From assembly GCA_018907035.1 (NCBI GenBank), contig JACCIC010000001.1:5451001-5515000 (forward strand): 64,000 bases of DNA, in the 5' to 3' direction. Both the position numbers and the translations under genes were made by a program. Below are positions 49,430-63,579 of the stretch, in pieces. Position 1 is the stretch's first letter; every line of letters begins with the position of its first letter. The notes below the pieces were generated by a model. It was not told the origin of the DNA, ran no database searches, and saw only the letters and a list, made by a program, of their open reading frames with translations. This stretch comes from Sycobia sp. Sy_11. Its lineage: Eukaryota > Arthropoda > Insecta > Hymenoptera > Epichrysomallidae.

Positions 49430-49740
49430 CGTAAACGTAGAAATGGAACGAGCGGTACATCCAGAAGGAAAAGGGAACGAGTGTAGAATATCACTCATGA
49501 TACCATCTAAGTTATTAATTACCGGGCCACCATCATGTGAACCGCTCTCCATTATTGCAATCGAGATAAGCGGCAAATACTATCGCACTAATTATATAAG
49601 TAGCTGCCCCACGCAACCGTCCCGACCACCGCAGCCATACGTATCTTCCCAGCGAGTGGATTCGACTGTCGATAGAGCGTGTTAACTAGCATGAATCTGC
49701 TCGAAATAGTAGTAGCTTGAAGCCAAGTCACGCATAATTG
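49430..49740. other. GC-richer block, no gene recognised
   Basis: An 80-residue plus-strand frame (49443-49685) has no domain features. The block contains TAATTA-type sequences (TTATTAATTACCGGG; CACTAATTATATAAG). It could be conserved regulatory DNA or part of an element. Confidence 0.35.
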
Positions 49741-52700
49741 AAACGATGCTTAAACTAATATTTAAATAAACGCTTTATTCTTGATGAATATTTAAATAAA
49801 TGTTTATTTGAATATCCTTCTGTTCCTTTTCTGGCGTATTCTGTACATGGTAAATAATTTGCCCGATTGCAATCATAATATTTAACTTTCTTATTATTGT
49901 ATTAGATAATCCAACTGTCCCCTGGCGAAGCATAAAAAATTAATTTGTATGATTGCATTTAAATTTCCATTTTAATGATCTTTCTAATAAAACGGCTTTT
50001 CCAGAAAATATTCTTCATATTTTCATATACTTGGTAAATTCTACAATTAGTTTTATTATTTGTGTATTTACAATAGAAACCTTTAGCAAATACTACTGTA
50101 TTTAATCAAAGCTAAACATTGGTTTCTACAATTGTTAGACTGCTTTTCCAAAATATTTGTACTTTTCCTACAAAAACCTTACATTTATATTTTATTCAAT
50201 CTTTGATCAACCAAAATATAGAGTAGAATTAAATAGAATGAAAAGAAAAATATTAGTAAATGATAAGGAAATATTGTTAACCGCTGAACAAAGAGACATA
50301 TTTATAATTAATTCATTTTAAAAAATTCACCCATTTGTTAAGTTGCACATTGACCTGCACAGAATATAGCAAATATTTCAACAGATAAGAGATAAATTCG
50401 ATACGCATTATAAAATAAAATACTCTCATTAAATGATAAGAGAAATACTGTTTTTAATAATGAAGTAATATTCCATTGCTTAAATTTAATTTTTGAATTT
50501 GAAATAATGAATAAAATATTATAACGAAAGTCAATGTAAATTATTAAATACAATTGGGCTTATCTGTACAAACAGATAATTACTGTTCTTGCAGCCAATG
50601 ATTATTCATTTATGTAAATTGGAGACTAATAAGTATAATAACCTTCATCTTTAAGATTAAAACATATATCCTTTTATTAAATAATTATGGTTTCTTAAAG
50701 AGCAGAGTGAGTTTCGATTAATTCTATAATAAATACTTGTCATTCTTTTTGAGCGTACAAGTAGTAGAAATGTGTTATCATGCATGTTTTATCATGCAAC
50801 TTATGTTTTAATCTTCTACTTAGAAAATTTTGTACTTACATTATATTCTGTATTATTTTAAACGGCATCTTAGCTATAGAAAAATATCGCAGCATTCTAA
50901 ATATTTCGAAACTTTTACAGTATTCCAAGGCTCAACGCATTTCTAAACATATTTTACTTGCAATTATAAAAATCACAGCTACATTTATATCGCTCGGCAC
51001 ATATAGTTATAGTGACATTAAACTTAACTATTCTACTTCCGTTGATTGATCTAAATCAAAGGAATAAATATTTTTATCGATTGTGCAGTCTGTTGAACAA
51101 ACTAAAATAATATTATTTTGATAATTATGATGACAATTAAGCTATCTTTGTAATTACCTTCGCATAATTTAAAATGTCAAACCTAAAATATTAAGATCAA
51201 TTATAATGATTGTAATAAATTTCATATTAGTCGAACAGGTAGATATTTAGAAAAGCTACTCGTAATTTATAAGCATCAAAATAGTTAATATAACCCAAAT
51301 ATTAGAATTAAAAAAAAATTGTTTTAATTTTCTACATTCCATTGATTTGGAAAATACTGAAATTTTGGAATACGGTTTTAAATATAAATATAAGAGGGCG
51401 AGTCATCAAAGTATTCAGATTTTAACAAATGAAAATGATGTAAATTTAATGGCAGCATTCAGTAAATTTGATCTTATTTATCATTCTTCATGAACTTTAA
51501 TACGACAAGGTAGATATATAAGTAAAGTGATATGGCCATTTTCATTAATAGATTGATCTTTCATTCCTTAAAAATATCAGGTTTTACAGAGATTTTTGGT
51601 AAAGGAAACAGCCAATTTATTCTTTACGAACAAAATTAATTTGGATTTTATTATTTCAGCATTTGTAATTATATTTCAGATTCTTGAAGAGAAGTGATTA
51701 TGAATAAGGATAGTCTGACATTATAATTATAATCGTTGGTTAAAAAAAACGGCATTACCGATAAAAATGTTTATAAGGTGTTTTATATTTCATTATAAAG
51801 CCTCAAATTTCCTCTACACATTGTTTTTGGAATTTTCTGAATATTTGTTAATTATTTAGATTTTTAGAATTCTTTATAGTTCACTATTAAAATTTCATCA
51901 TTTATGTTGTATACTTATATGTACATTATTTTACACTGACAATGATAGGCCCCAACATACAGTGGTGGATTTAGTACAGATATGAACAGGTCCTTTGATT
52001 ACCTTGAAAATGATCCCAGTAGAGTTTAAGGATATGACGATTTTCCATTTCAACTATAACGTATTACTTTACTTTAATATTACTTGACTTTTTGTTAATT
52101 TGAATATGGAGGGAAGTCGGAAATTTTTTAAATTAAATCACCTATTTTAGGCGCTGACTATTTTAGGTGAAATTTTCACCATTTCCAAAATTTGTATCAT
52201 GCTACGTTATCTTACATCATCTTACATTATACAGCTTTGTATAGTATCATTTCTCTCAATATTGAATAATGTTTTGTATATCCCTAAATAATATATCATT
52301 TCGAATTATCGAAACACTTTTAGTAAGTTACCAAACATTAACACATTGGAAATCATATATAAATTAAAAATTATCTACAAAATATTTAATACTTTCAGTA
52401 ATATTTATTAATATTTATTAATATTTTATTCTAGAACAATAATAATGTATATTTTATTTTAAATAATGTTAATATATGTTTTCAATGTTTTAATATTACT
52501 TTAATACTTTGAACTACAATATCACAATTCTGTTGCGAAGCTGTGGTGGAATTATTACGTGTTTCCTGGCATAACTAAAGAATTGTAGTAGCTATATAGT
52601 AACGAACCAGGCCTGATCCCAAATTAGACGAAGTAAGAACTGCGAAGCCACATTGTCCAAAACAAATTGCTGCCATGTGAAAAGCTCTAAAAAAGTTGTA

Positions 52701-54412
52701 ATGTCACGAAAGAGTGGACTAAACTGAATATATATATGATTGATTTGCATTAACCATTGGCAATTTAGACTATCGCAATTAATTAATTAACAGTAATATT
52801 GCCTTATGAAAAGTAGAGTCACGATCAGTGTACATACGAGAGAGGATATAAAAGTTTTTCCAATTGTTGAACCTAGATTCCGTTCCTTATCCGGAAGTTA
52901 ATATTGACCAGATCCCGAAATGAATTAGTAACTTTATGTGTTTAATTATAGAACTCATAAATTCGTTTTCCCCTTGTGCAAGAGTCTATTTTGTATTCTA
53001 TATTCTTCACTAGTGATTAACACTAATACAAAAGTGTCTTGGAGTATATATAGAAATAGAGGAGCATTATTACATATTGGCTCCAAGCAGTCTGGAGTAG
53101 AGCATTGCGTTTCTAGTGAAAAAAGTGTTCTCTTCATATATTCGAGGTTTCTTCTTGAAGAAACGTTTTTGGTGAAGCGTACAAGGGAAGTCCAGATTCA
53201 TTGCTTAATCAAGCACTTCTATCTGAAGTACATATAAGAAAAAGTTAATACCTTAGCTTTATTGTTCAAATGGATATTGATTCTCTTTATTTTTATTCAA
53301 ATACTATATTAAACAATATTGCGTATTTTCTTCGCTATTTAAATACCATTGCGAAGCTTCTACTTATTGACATTTTCACTACATCTAATTTATCTCAGGG
53401 ATTTCTGATAAATAAATCATATACATATACATATACATGTGAAAGAAAATCATGATCCCTTGCGCATCCGTCATTATATGCCATTGTGCTTTATCTTCAC
53501 GAGACCGATCTGTATAGCATATCGTATTTAGACTTAAAGTTGAATGATCGTTATTGATGCTTATGAAGTGAGCTATTTTTTAAATCTTCACCACGTAACA
53601 TCGATTCAAAGCTCTTGATCCTCGCGGTTGAAGCAAGCACAGTGCTACACCAGCGGAATGCTAGTCAAGTACTCGGTTACATGTAAATATTAGTTTTCCT
53701 CCCCCTCTCTTCCCTTTACAGCGGGTATTATCAGCATCATTGCCCCTGGTCTGCATACTTGTGTCATCTATTGTTTTCTTGTATCCATTATTTATTTGCT
53801 TATTATATTATTAATCAGCTAGGTAACTAATAACTCTTTTACTGAGGGTAGATCTATTTTGTTAAATTCTTCCGAAAATTCGGAATTGTTATTTATTTAT
53901 AGACGATCTTTCACGTACGAATTCAACTTCATCGATAAGGTAAGCAACCCGTATATATTACTAAATTTCTACGATTCCATTACTTCTAAAGTAATTGTGT
54001 ACTGTACTGATCTGACAACAAAGATTATACAATAATTTTATGACTTTTATATTAGTTTCATCTCGTGATAGATATTTTACTCCTTTTTTCTTAGAAGTAC
54101 ACTGTATAGATTTTATATAATAATGAACTTCTTTATTTAGAGCTGCAATGGATTTTGAAATTTCTCTAAAAATTTTGCGCGAGTTCAATACATAATCATT
54201 GAAACCATTTACAATATTCATATAGGTGCTTAATGAGTTTCGATATTCTTTGTTTCCTCATTAAATGTGTATATTTGATTAAAATAGAGGTACCGTTCTA
54301 ATTATCTTAAGATGTTTAAAATTAAATAAAAAAAGAATTACTTCTAAAATTGAACCTGTTAAAAATAATATAGTTCAAACTTGTTGTACACCCCATATGC
54401 TGATGACTCTTA
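49741..54412. other. AT-rich intergenic desert upstream of gene B
   Basis: About 4.7 kb with only short chance frames, including a 99-residue plus and overlapping 60-residue minus frame near 53.0 kb. A modest GC rise occurs at 53.6-53.75 kb. No paralogous exon of the protease-homologue cluster was found. Confidence 0.5.
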
Positions 54413-54474
54413 TATAAGTAAATACAGGAAGTATTTTCATTTTCTATTTACAGTTGATTTTAGTAATATATAAA
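54413..54474 (+). promoter_or_regulatory. conserved upstream block of gene B (presumed core promoter)
   Basis: TATAAGTAAATA (54413-54424) followed by TATTTACAGTTGATTTTAG (from about 54445) and AATATATA. Gene C has the same succession, including an ATATGCT/TATGCTTACA-like stretch just upstream. The TATAAG box lies about 135 bp before the start codon. Confidence 0.65.
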
Positions 54475-54546
54475 GAAATTATTATCTTAAATCAATCGGT
54501 AAGTAGAAGTATTTTAAGCATACTAGACATAAAGATTAGATTGAAA

Positions 54547-54669
54547 ATGATTTACTTTTATTTATGTTTTCCTTTTCTTTTTATCTTCAGTATTTTTTCA
54601 GTTGAGGATGGTAAGTAATTCCGAAACTGTTCGGTTGATATATTAGCGAACATTACAATATTAAATTAA

Positions 54670-54721
<52 letters not shown>

Positions 54722-54732
54722 TTTAATATATA

Positions 54733-54781
<49 letters not shown>

Positions 54782-57700
54782 TTTTATAATAAGATGATTT
54801 AATTTTACATTTATCAATAGACCTGTGTATACGTACTCATGCGGTCCTCTAAATATAAAATATAGCTATTTTATGGATAAAAACTGAAGTAAAATATATA
54901 GACAATGAAAAATAATTATTATTTAGGAAGTTTGCACAATCTCCAATCATAATATCGAAAACCTTCAAACAGATAATCTAATATGTAAACAGGGCTTTGG
55001 TATTCTATACAGTATACATTTATTTTTCAGAGTCTTCAGTTGTCAATGTTTTTTCGTAGCAGGCTTACAAGGAATTAAAAATCATTCACTGATACTGAAT
55101 GTCATAAAGCAAATATATTGTATTAAATTATTTTCTAATGTTTCTAAAAGAAATATTTGGGATTAAAGGTGATGTTGCGATTACGATCACACGATAACTA
55201 CTCGTTCCTTATAGACGGAGTATCAGTAACTTTCTAAGAAGTATAGCATAGAAAATAGAATATCATTGATAAGCCATTACATCAATTATTTATTATTAAT
55301 TAAAAAAAATTTTTTAATAACCAAATGTGTTTGCTATAATCGAGTTAAATTAATAGCTAAAGTATATGAAAATTAATAGTTAAATGACTTTATTTTTTTA
55401 GGAAATAATGAACATTTATCGAGGTATATGTAATATATTATCTTAATATTTTTAAAAATCTACATGGTAACTAGCTATCTATTATTTTTAATATATATCT
55501 AGATTTAAAGGTAATAATTATTTTCCTCTGAGAATTGCAAAAGAAAAGTAACGATTCTCAGATGAGAATTAAATAAAAGTTGGCTGACGGTCATTTAAAG
55601 TTTATCGACATCGTCAACAATCGAAGATTCCATACGTGTGTTCTTAGAATGTTTAAAATTTAAAAATAGAATGTATTAATATTTACAAGTATAAAAATTG
55701 CAATAGAATAATTGTTAAATTACTTATTTTAGCATCAAGTTTGAAAATGGAAGCAATTATGGGTGGATACCGTGCATCGGAACCATATTTTAAATATCAC
55801 GCTGCAATAGTAGGAAAATATAACTTCACCCATCATTATTACTTAGTTTGTAGTGCAGGTATCATTAGTGATTTCTTATTAATATCTGCTGCTCGATGCT
55901 ACGTACATGCACATAACGAATTGAAAAAGTTTGTGTTTTACGCAGTCGTTAAAACATATCTATTGAAAACCAAAAACATTATTCTAAATGAAATTGACAA
56001 AATCTATACAAATAACTACACCCATTTTGGATTCAATAATGATCTAGCAATAGCAAGGGTAAAAATAAATAACAATAATTATAGAAACCAAAGCAACAAT
56101 TAATCAATAATAAGAACGCTAATAATATTCGTGTAAAATATTTTTTAATTTTAATTTATATATACAATTGACCTACAATATTTATATAAAATATGATATT
56201 TATAAGTTTATCATTTTAGTTGAAAGAAAGTTTGAATCGTGAATATCGAGGCAATATCGCTGTTCTTGCAATACCAGGTAAAGAAGAAACCTTTCATTCA
56301 CAAACAGGATTTGTCTCTGGATTTGGAATTTCTTCATTTGATGAATTAAATAAACGTTCGACCAGAGAGCAAATACGATTACAGTCCAAACTTGGCCAAG
56401 TTTTAAAATATGCAGAAGTCTTAATTATGAGTGATGGTTTATTAGGTCAGTTTCACCATGTTGATAGTAATATTTACATGTGCGATAAAATGGTTTATCC
56501 TTTTACTGAAATATGTTGTATAATGCTACCTGACCAAACCAATACACACCGAGGTATTTGCAAGGTAAGTTGTTTTAAACTACGTAATTTTTAAAAATTA
56601 GAGATAAATATTGAATTATAAATATATTACAAAACATTAACTGCCTCTCAAATCGGCCAGAAAATTTAACAATAAAGCATGATTTATGATCTTTCAAAAT
56701 ATGTATTATATTAAAACAAATATATATGTATATAATAGAGAACAAAATATTTGTAATCAAAAAAAGTAAAAATTATTATTACAAATGCATTAATTTTTAT
56801 GATTGCTAACATGCATACTATCACATAATCAAACAAAGAATTTCGGTCTACATGCATGAAAAAAATGAGATCTCCTTAGGGCTATAAGATTTTCGATATT
56901 ATTATACTATTATTGATTTATTCGTAAATTTGTGTGGTGTAGTAAAATGTGTACTTGAGATTAAAAATGTTTAACATTTTCTTATTAAATTAATTCAATT
57001 AATTAAATTAACTTCTTCTTTACTCTGATTTCTGAAGGAAATCAGAAAATTTATGTCATAACTCCCATTCAACGTTACTATATTAAAACACCGCACAATG
57101 TAATTTTTTTTCACCTATTTAGAAATTGTACATTTCTCGAATAAAAATTAAACTAATACTCATGATGATAAATTATAATGGAAATGATAATCGAATTAGG
57201 TAATCGAAATATGTAACTAGTGGTATCACATACTTATTCCAGTTGAATATATAATTAAACAAATTCCTCTATTACAAATTTGTATGCTCAATGAAATATA
57301 TATATCCCTATAAGTACCTGTAATCAAAAATTATGAACAAATAGAAAAAAGTATCTGTACTATTTTGCAATTTTACATATAGTTTTAGCAACTTCAAAAT
57401 GAATGTTTTAAGACCGTTAGTTAGTCTATTTTATAGAAAATTTTCAATCAAAATATACAATACAAAAAAAAATATTTTTTATGAATTTAAAGATTTTACA
57501 CGAGGATGTTATCGTAATGAAATAGTATGACACCCTCGATCATATCTATTAAACTTTCCAAACCTAAATTACAGTTCCTACTATATATTAACATGTATTT
57601 TCCATAATAATAGCATTATCTATCTTTATAATTATTTTTGAGCTAAAATCTGTAGGTTGTGAGGTTATTGTTTATTGCTAGATTGAAAAAGTTAATTCTG

Positions 57701-58288
57701 CTTGAAAATATTACTTATCATTTGAACTTGAATGCTATAGAATAATATATATAACATCAACAATAACTGGAAAATTCCTTCTATATAAATATAATTTCTA
57801 CGTCGTTTTTCAATTTTTAAGCAATAATTATTCGGAAGTTGAACAAAAAAATAATTTAAATTTATATTCATAATTTATAATGTCTTAATTCATATTTATT
57901 GAAAATTTGAAGCAAGTTGTAAAAAAGGTTTAATCCTGCAAGAACCAAATGAATGTCTCGGTTATGTTTTCTGATTTTGTTATATGTGCAAAATAAAATT
58001 TCTTACTATTATCAGTCACTAGTTAGTAATAAATATATTTTTCAGGGTGATACTGGTAGTCCACTTGTTGTTAATAATAAGGTCATAGGAGTCGTAAGCA
58101 TACATAATTACAATTGTGATGATACAGTTCATGGAACTATATATACGAAAGTAACGAATCACAAAGATTTTATTGATGCAATAATGCAAGGAAGGACTTT
58201 AAATAACACAGTCATTTATCAAAATCCTCCCTATACATTTAAACATGATACAAACTCTACAGGCATGAACCAATTCATGGATATATAG
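54547..58288 (+). CDS. secreted S1 serine protease homologue, catalytically inactive (gene B)
   Basis: Exons: 54547-54610, 55733-56058, 56220-56564, 58046-58288 (phases 1, 0, 0, same as gene A), 325 residues. Residues 1-21 are a signal peptide. The protease fold begins at IMGG (30-33), preceded by MEA, so there is no trypsin-type activation site. CSAGIIS and ISAARC replace CGGSLIS and LTAAHC, putting Arg76 at the catalytic His. Asp125 in NDLAI is kept. GDSGGP reads GDTGSP, so Ser is Thr248. The substrate strand normally SWG is SIH. Three disulfide pairs are kept; NFT at 52-54 is a glycosylation sequon shared with gene A. A tail of about 34 residues follows the domain. Over a 53-residue stretch of exon 2 genes A and B agree at 42 positions, while exon 3 is much more diverged. 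An inert binding or cofactor role in haemolymph, saliva or venom is the best inference; a role as an active enzyme is unlikely. Confidence 0.88.
54679..54717. repeat. (TA)n microsatellite in intron 1 of gene B (first)
   Basis: About 19 TA units, followed closely by a second run. Confidence 0.93.
54741..54777. repeat. (TA)n microsatellite in intron 1 of gene B (second)
   Basis: About 18 TA units. Both runs end in ATTAAATTT-like sequence, suggesting duplication of the repeat with its flank. Confidence 0.93.
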
Positions 58289-58313
58289 CCATCGTATTGT
58301 TAACAACTTTATT

Positions 58314-58319
58314 AATAAA
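58314..58319 (+). terminator. polyadenylation signal of gene B
   Basis: AATAAA starts 26 bp after the stop codon. Another AATAAT follows immediately. Confidence 0.65.
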
Positions 58320-59853
58320 TAATGCATATCATGTATATAATGTATACAAATATTTAGTAATATATTTCGAATTACTAGAATTACTAGTTAATGCTTTTTT
58401 CCTCCAAAACCAGAAAATTTTTTTATCATGCAACAACACTAATATAAACAATACTACCACATAAAATACTGATAAAGTCAATATCGATCATAAGTTTGAA
58501 TCTATATTTGTAAGATTCCATAACTCTAATTCTAATCTAAACAGAATTTTAAATAATCTTGATCAAACTATGGAACAAAGCATCCAACTTCATGCACTAT
58601 CTAATTGTATGATTACAGAAGCGAACGTAACGTAGCCTTTACAAATTCAACAAAAACTTATTAAGTATATTAAGAAAGCACTTATTAAAAAATTAATATG
58701 GTGATTATCCAAAATTAGAATATACATTCTGTCATGAATAAAACATTTGTGAACTATAAGTAAACTTGCAGTGTTTCGATGTATTTTCCATATGCTATCT
58801 TATTTTCCAAAAAATGCTTATCATTTAAGTTTCAGAGGTTTGATTAAGATTTTTCTGATTGTAATGATTTTTTATGATCGCTAAATCACAATTTTTCAGA
58901 AAATTTAACTTACATGTTCATAAAACTGAAATTTTATTTCTTGAAACATATATATCACCTTGATACTAGTAAAATATTTTTATACATTTTATACTTACGA
59001 TTACAGATGTGCAATCTGCATACTACTTATCTTTTAGCTATTGTTATGTCCCACAAGAATAGAACTATAGGAAACGCTATAAATTTTGGGAATTCCAGCT
59101 TAATGATTTTTACACCCATTCCATTTTTGTTTTTAAAATTTTAAGACGAAGAAAAATCGAGCAATAAGTATCATTCAAAATTTGTAACCATATACCATTC
59201 TTTAGATACTAAAATAAGTTTAAACGGAAGAAAATAAAAAGAATTGACGTTAAGTAATACAGAGAGAATTTCTGACTTAACAATGGGTAGGAGAAAAAAA
59301 AAGGAAAAAAACGGAAGAAATAGACTCTATGCAAAATACTTCTCCCTATAATATAAAAAAATTGTCAAGTTGATGTGGAGAAATCGTAATACATAAACAA
59401 AACAAATTTGTGTCCACTGCATTTGAGCCAACGAACAAAATTTAGTACGCGCCTTGCGAACTTAGGCCCAATTCCTGTACGAAGGCGAAAGAGGGGCCTA
59501 TGACATCAGATGATTAGTTTTTATAAACTAACAGCTCCAAAGATTGTAGAGGTTGCTCGATATAGACATTTCAACTATCATTGTTTTCAAGCCAAAAAGA
59601 CCGACTAGAAAAAATAACTTTACATTTTGTTTGATAAACGCGAATAGAACATTTCTTTTAGTATTGCTAAATAATATTTTATTTAATTCATGCGTATTTA
59701 TTACATCCTGTCATATAATGAAATATTATTTGTGTTCTTTATAATATATAATGTTATGCGTCAAAAATATAAGTTTAAAGTTTTTGTTCGCGACATCTGT
59801 GTTTTGCATGTGAGTTGAATCACAAAAGGAGTGCAAGTGTCAAAAAGACAGGT

Positions 59854-59876
59854 CGAGAGTGAGAGTGAGAGAGAGA

Positions 59877-59931
<55 letters not shown>

Positions 59932-59956
59932 AGAGAGAGAGAGAGGGAGAGGAGAA
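59854..59956 (+). repeat. (GA)n imperfect microsatellite
   Basis: About 100 bp of GA with occasional GT and GG interruptions. The minus-strand Ser-Leu reading frame across it is an artefact. Confidence 0.95.
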
Positions 59957-60984
59957 GATGTACTCATAAATCTACGTTTCGTTTATTACACCGCGCCATT
60001 ATCAATACTGTTATTGATTAAGTTATAATAATCACCACTTATATTAAAACCGTTCAAAGTAATTTAACGTCTATTTAATGTAAAAACTGAAAGCATGTTA
60101 ATTAAAATTTTTCAATCGTCATTTAACATTAAAAGCAACACTTTGGTTAAACTGTGCGCGGTCACGTTTATTGCCGCGACGTGTACTGTGGCCTGGATGT
60201 CTTAGTGTGTTTGGCGATGTTAAAGCATCGACCAAGACCGAGTTTTACTTAGTCCTGGGTGGTCCCCGGCCCTTGATCTAAGAAACAACGCAGAGAAAAA
60301 TGATACGATTAAATAATTATTATTTGGCCGAACCTGCGTTGCGGGCATAAATGATGAAATATTTGACCAAAGAGGTTTGTTCGAAAAGTAATACATTTTA
60401 AATTTTGTGCAAGAAATGTGTGCTCTGAACATTGGCGAGGCGCTTTCTCGAGTCGGAGGCAGAGAAGCGATTGAAAAAGTTGATGTTCTAGCGCGAGTTC
60501 GGCGGCAACTTCACGGCACAACAAATAAAAAAAAAGAATAATAGTTGCATAAAAACGTGAGTTCAGTTTATCTCTAGATGTCCATCAAACAAGGTGATTA
60601 AAATAAAACAATTTTAAATCGTTTAGTTGTTTTCATTTCAATAAATAACAAATACGTAACCAACAATGTTTTGGGAGTTTTTCTATGGCCATACAAAAGT
60701 TCTCGTAAAACCGTAAAATCCAAAGTAGTGAAGCAGGCGTGTGAAAATGAAGAAGAAATTCAGCGCGGACAGTACGAAATCTTGTAGTAATTCCTTTTTT
60801 TTATTAGACCAACCGATAATATCTATTATTTTATAGGTTTAATAGCTTTCTAGTAGGATCTCGGATCAATCTCGGCAAATTCAGAATGCTTTGAAGCCAG
60901 AATATTTCGTTAGAGCTTATGAGCAGATGCATCAAGTTCAATTCTTGCTGAATGTTTGTTCCGCTAGGTCGATTCTCTTCCTTC

Positions 60985-60985
<1 letters not shown>

Positions 60986-61041
<56 letters not shown>
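60986..61041. repeat. (TA)n microsatellite
   Basis: About 28 TA units. Confidence 0.95.
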
Positions 61042-61044
<3 letters not shown>

Positions 61045-63579
61045 AGATATAACTAAAAGAAAATAAGAAAGATCTAGTATAAATTTTTTTAAAATTAGAA
61101 TATGAAATATTTACTTTATATATATTATAATAATTATTACGTTAATGTTGAGTTTACATAAAAATAAATTACTTTTCAGAAGAATTCTGTTGATAATATT
61201 TAAAAGTACTATTTATAAATCTTATAATATTAGAAAATAAAGTTAATTATGTTCTTGACTGAGGTTTATTATAGAAGTGGAGAAACTTTCTATATTACGG
61301 AATATACGTGGTGATAATGGGGGGGGGGGAGGATATAAACTTGACTTATTTTTACTTCAGTGGGTTTTTTAAAAAATATCTTCATGTTCTGGTGAATTAA
61401 ATGAAGTTGCGGTCTCAATGTTTTATATTGATCTCAAAAACCCTCATATTGATGCATAAAAATGCTTGAATTCTAATAAACTGTAAAAATTTGTATAAAT
61501 AATTCTAAATATTTTTACATGGCCAGAATATAAATACTTAAAATTACTTATAACCAAACAAAGTAAGAATAAAATCTTTCTTTTGGAAGAAAGGCGAATC
61601 GTAACACATACATTAATTACACAATAGATAATAGAGATGTGATAATTATAGATACTATTTAGAGATTGTTAGTGCCATATATCAGAGCTAGACCAATCTT
61701 TTATCCACGAACGTTTGCCCTGTCAAGGATAACTTTTAAACAAATACGTCAATTCTACGTCACAAAGCATGTCAGCATAAATTTGTGTTAATTTGTTTAA
61801 TTCACACACTGTAACATTGGCAAGACACCTAGATAGAAGTTTTTTTATCTCCAGTTCAACATTGCTGTTTAGCTTTTGAATAAATACAGAGATCACGCTA
61901 AATTTGCATAGTAGATGCAAATTCAATGTCCAACACTCCAATGCAGATTATTTTTTTCTGTAGAACACAAACGGTGTTCTTCTCTTTTACGGAAATTAAC
62001 TTTTGCTCTTATTATTTTCCAAATAATTTTGTAATATATAATATATATTAGCTCTTAATTTCACTATCTGATTCTTATTATTAAATAAGCAATGTTGTGC
62101 TAAATAATAATTGAAAAACTCGAAAAGAAAGAATAGCATAAATTTATTTATATAATATACACATTGTTTAACTACAAATAATATTTTATTTTTTGATGAT
62201 GTACATTTAACTTTTTATATGTTAATTATTATTAATAAAAAAAAAACAAAGAAAAATTATGTAATCTTCACATATGGAATTTTAGCAGATAGTGAAATAT
62301 TATCACTATTTGAAGAAAGTTTTAAATATTTAGAATAACCAAGCTGTATGCATCATGCGTATTTGATGATTTTGTCTGTGTATTTATGGAAAAGCAGATG
62401 AGCAATATCACATTGAAGATAAATGTACGATCATATCTCCATAGATCTCTCTTTTATAATCTTTCACACATATACGCGCCCTAACCTGTCCATTTGTTCA
62501 AATCTATATGATCAATAAAAAGTATGCTTCTAAAATTGCCATAGTATATCTTAATGGCTTTTCTGAGAAATCTCGTCTTTAGCAGTTGTGATGATACTAA
62601 ATATTATTGACAAATTATGCATTTCTTACTATTTGAGAAACTGTTAAGTAATAACCTATTTGATCTCAGAATATTTATGGCTAGTATATAGCTGCCGTTG
62701 GATCCTTTATACGGAGTCTAATTGTTCCGTCTATCAGTGTGTGACGAGGCTTGTGATTTTGCGTTTCTTCTGAAAAACAAGCCACCTTGTATCTTCTCAT
62801 TTTATCTCATCATGTGCCTGCTCACATCGTAAACAATAATTGCATTGTTTAACGCCCATTTATGTGAGAATAATATAGTCACACGCTCCTTCTGATTTAT
62901 AAGGAACAAATTAAAATTATTCCTCAGTTATCAAATACGATTTATCAAATTACACAGACGAATTTATTTCATAAGGGGTCACTTGGAATTTTCTCAAATT
63001 CTCTTTCTTTCTCAATTCATTTTGGCTTTATCTATATTTATATAATTTTCAGTCTTATTTGATATTGAGTTTCTGAAATTTTTCAATTTGCTTATCATGA
63101 GATTCATAAAACTATGACTTTTTGCCACGAGATTTACCATTCTTGCAAAAATACTTTTTAATATTTTCTCGCACACATACAATTATAAGACGTTTGTAAT
63201 TCCTTAATAATAACAAATTTTCTCTATTTTGACCAATATACTGAGAATATAAGCATAAATATCATATTTAAAGCTTATGAATTTTTAGTATGTTTTCATT
63301 GAATTACATTTTAATACGACTTTAAAAACAGTCATATTATATTCATTTATATAACTAATTATTAATTAACAGTTTTTCCGTTGAATTTATATGTTTAAAT
63401 ATACAATATTAGATGCGACCTTTGTAATATCTGGAAAGTTCAAGCTAAAATACTATGATTCAAAATTATTATGTTTTCATATTTTCTGAATTTTATAAAA
63501 ACTTATTAAAAAAACAATTGATTTTTTTAATTATAACAGTCAATCCCTACTTTTAGCGCAGCCTGTATGCTTACATCTG

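Larger units (their letters stand above)
58320..63579. other. intergenic DNA between genes B and C
   Basis: Mostly AT-rich with short frames. It contains the GA and TA microsatellites listed separately, a run of about ten G at 61320, and a GC-richer block at about 60160-60530. Minus-strand frames in that block (60220-60524) have no recognisable domain. Nothing else is identified. Confidence 0.5.

Noticed and set aside
49098..49460. Tyr-Ile-rich frames on both strands
   Set aside because: They are translations of the TA microsatellite joined to a mariner fragment.
57953..58045. In-frame extension upstream of exon 4 of gene B as an alternative first exon
   Set aside because: It is intron sequence read through into exon 4; a clear TTTTTCAG acceptor at 58045 and the match with gene A show where the exon begins.
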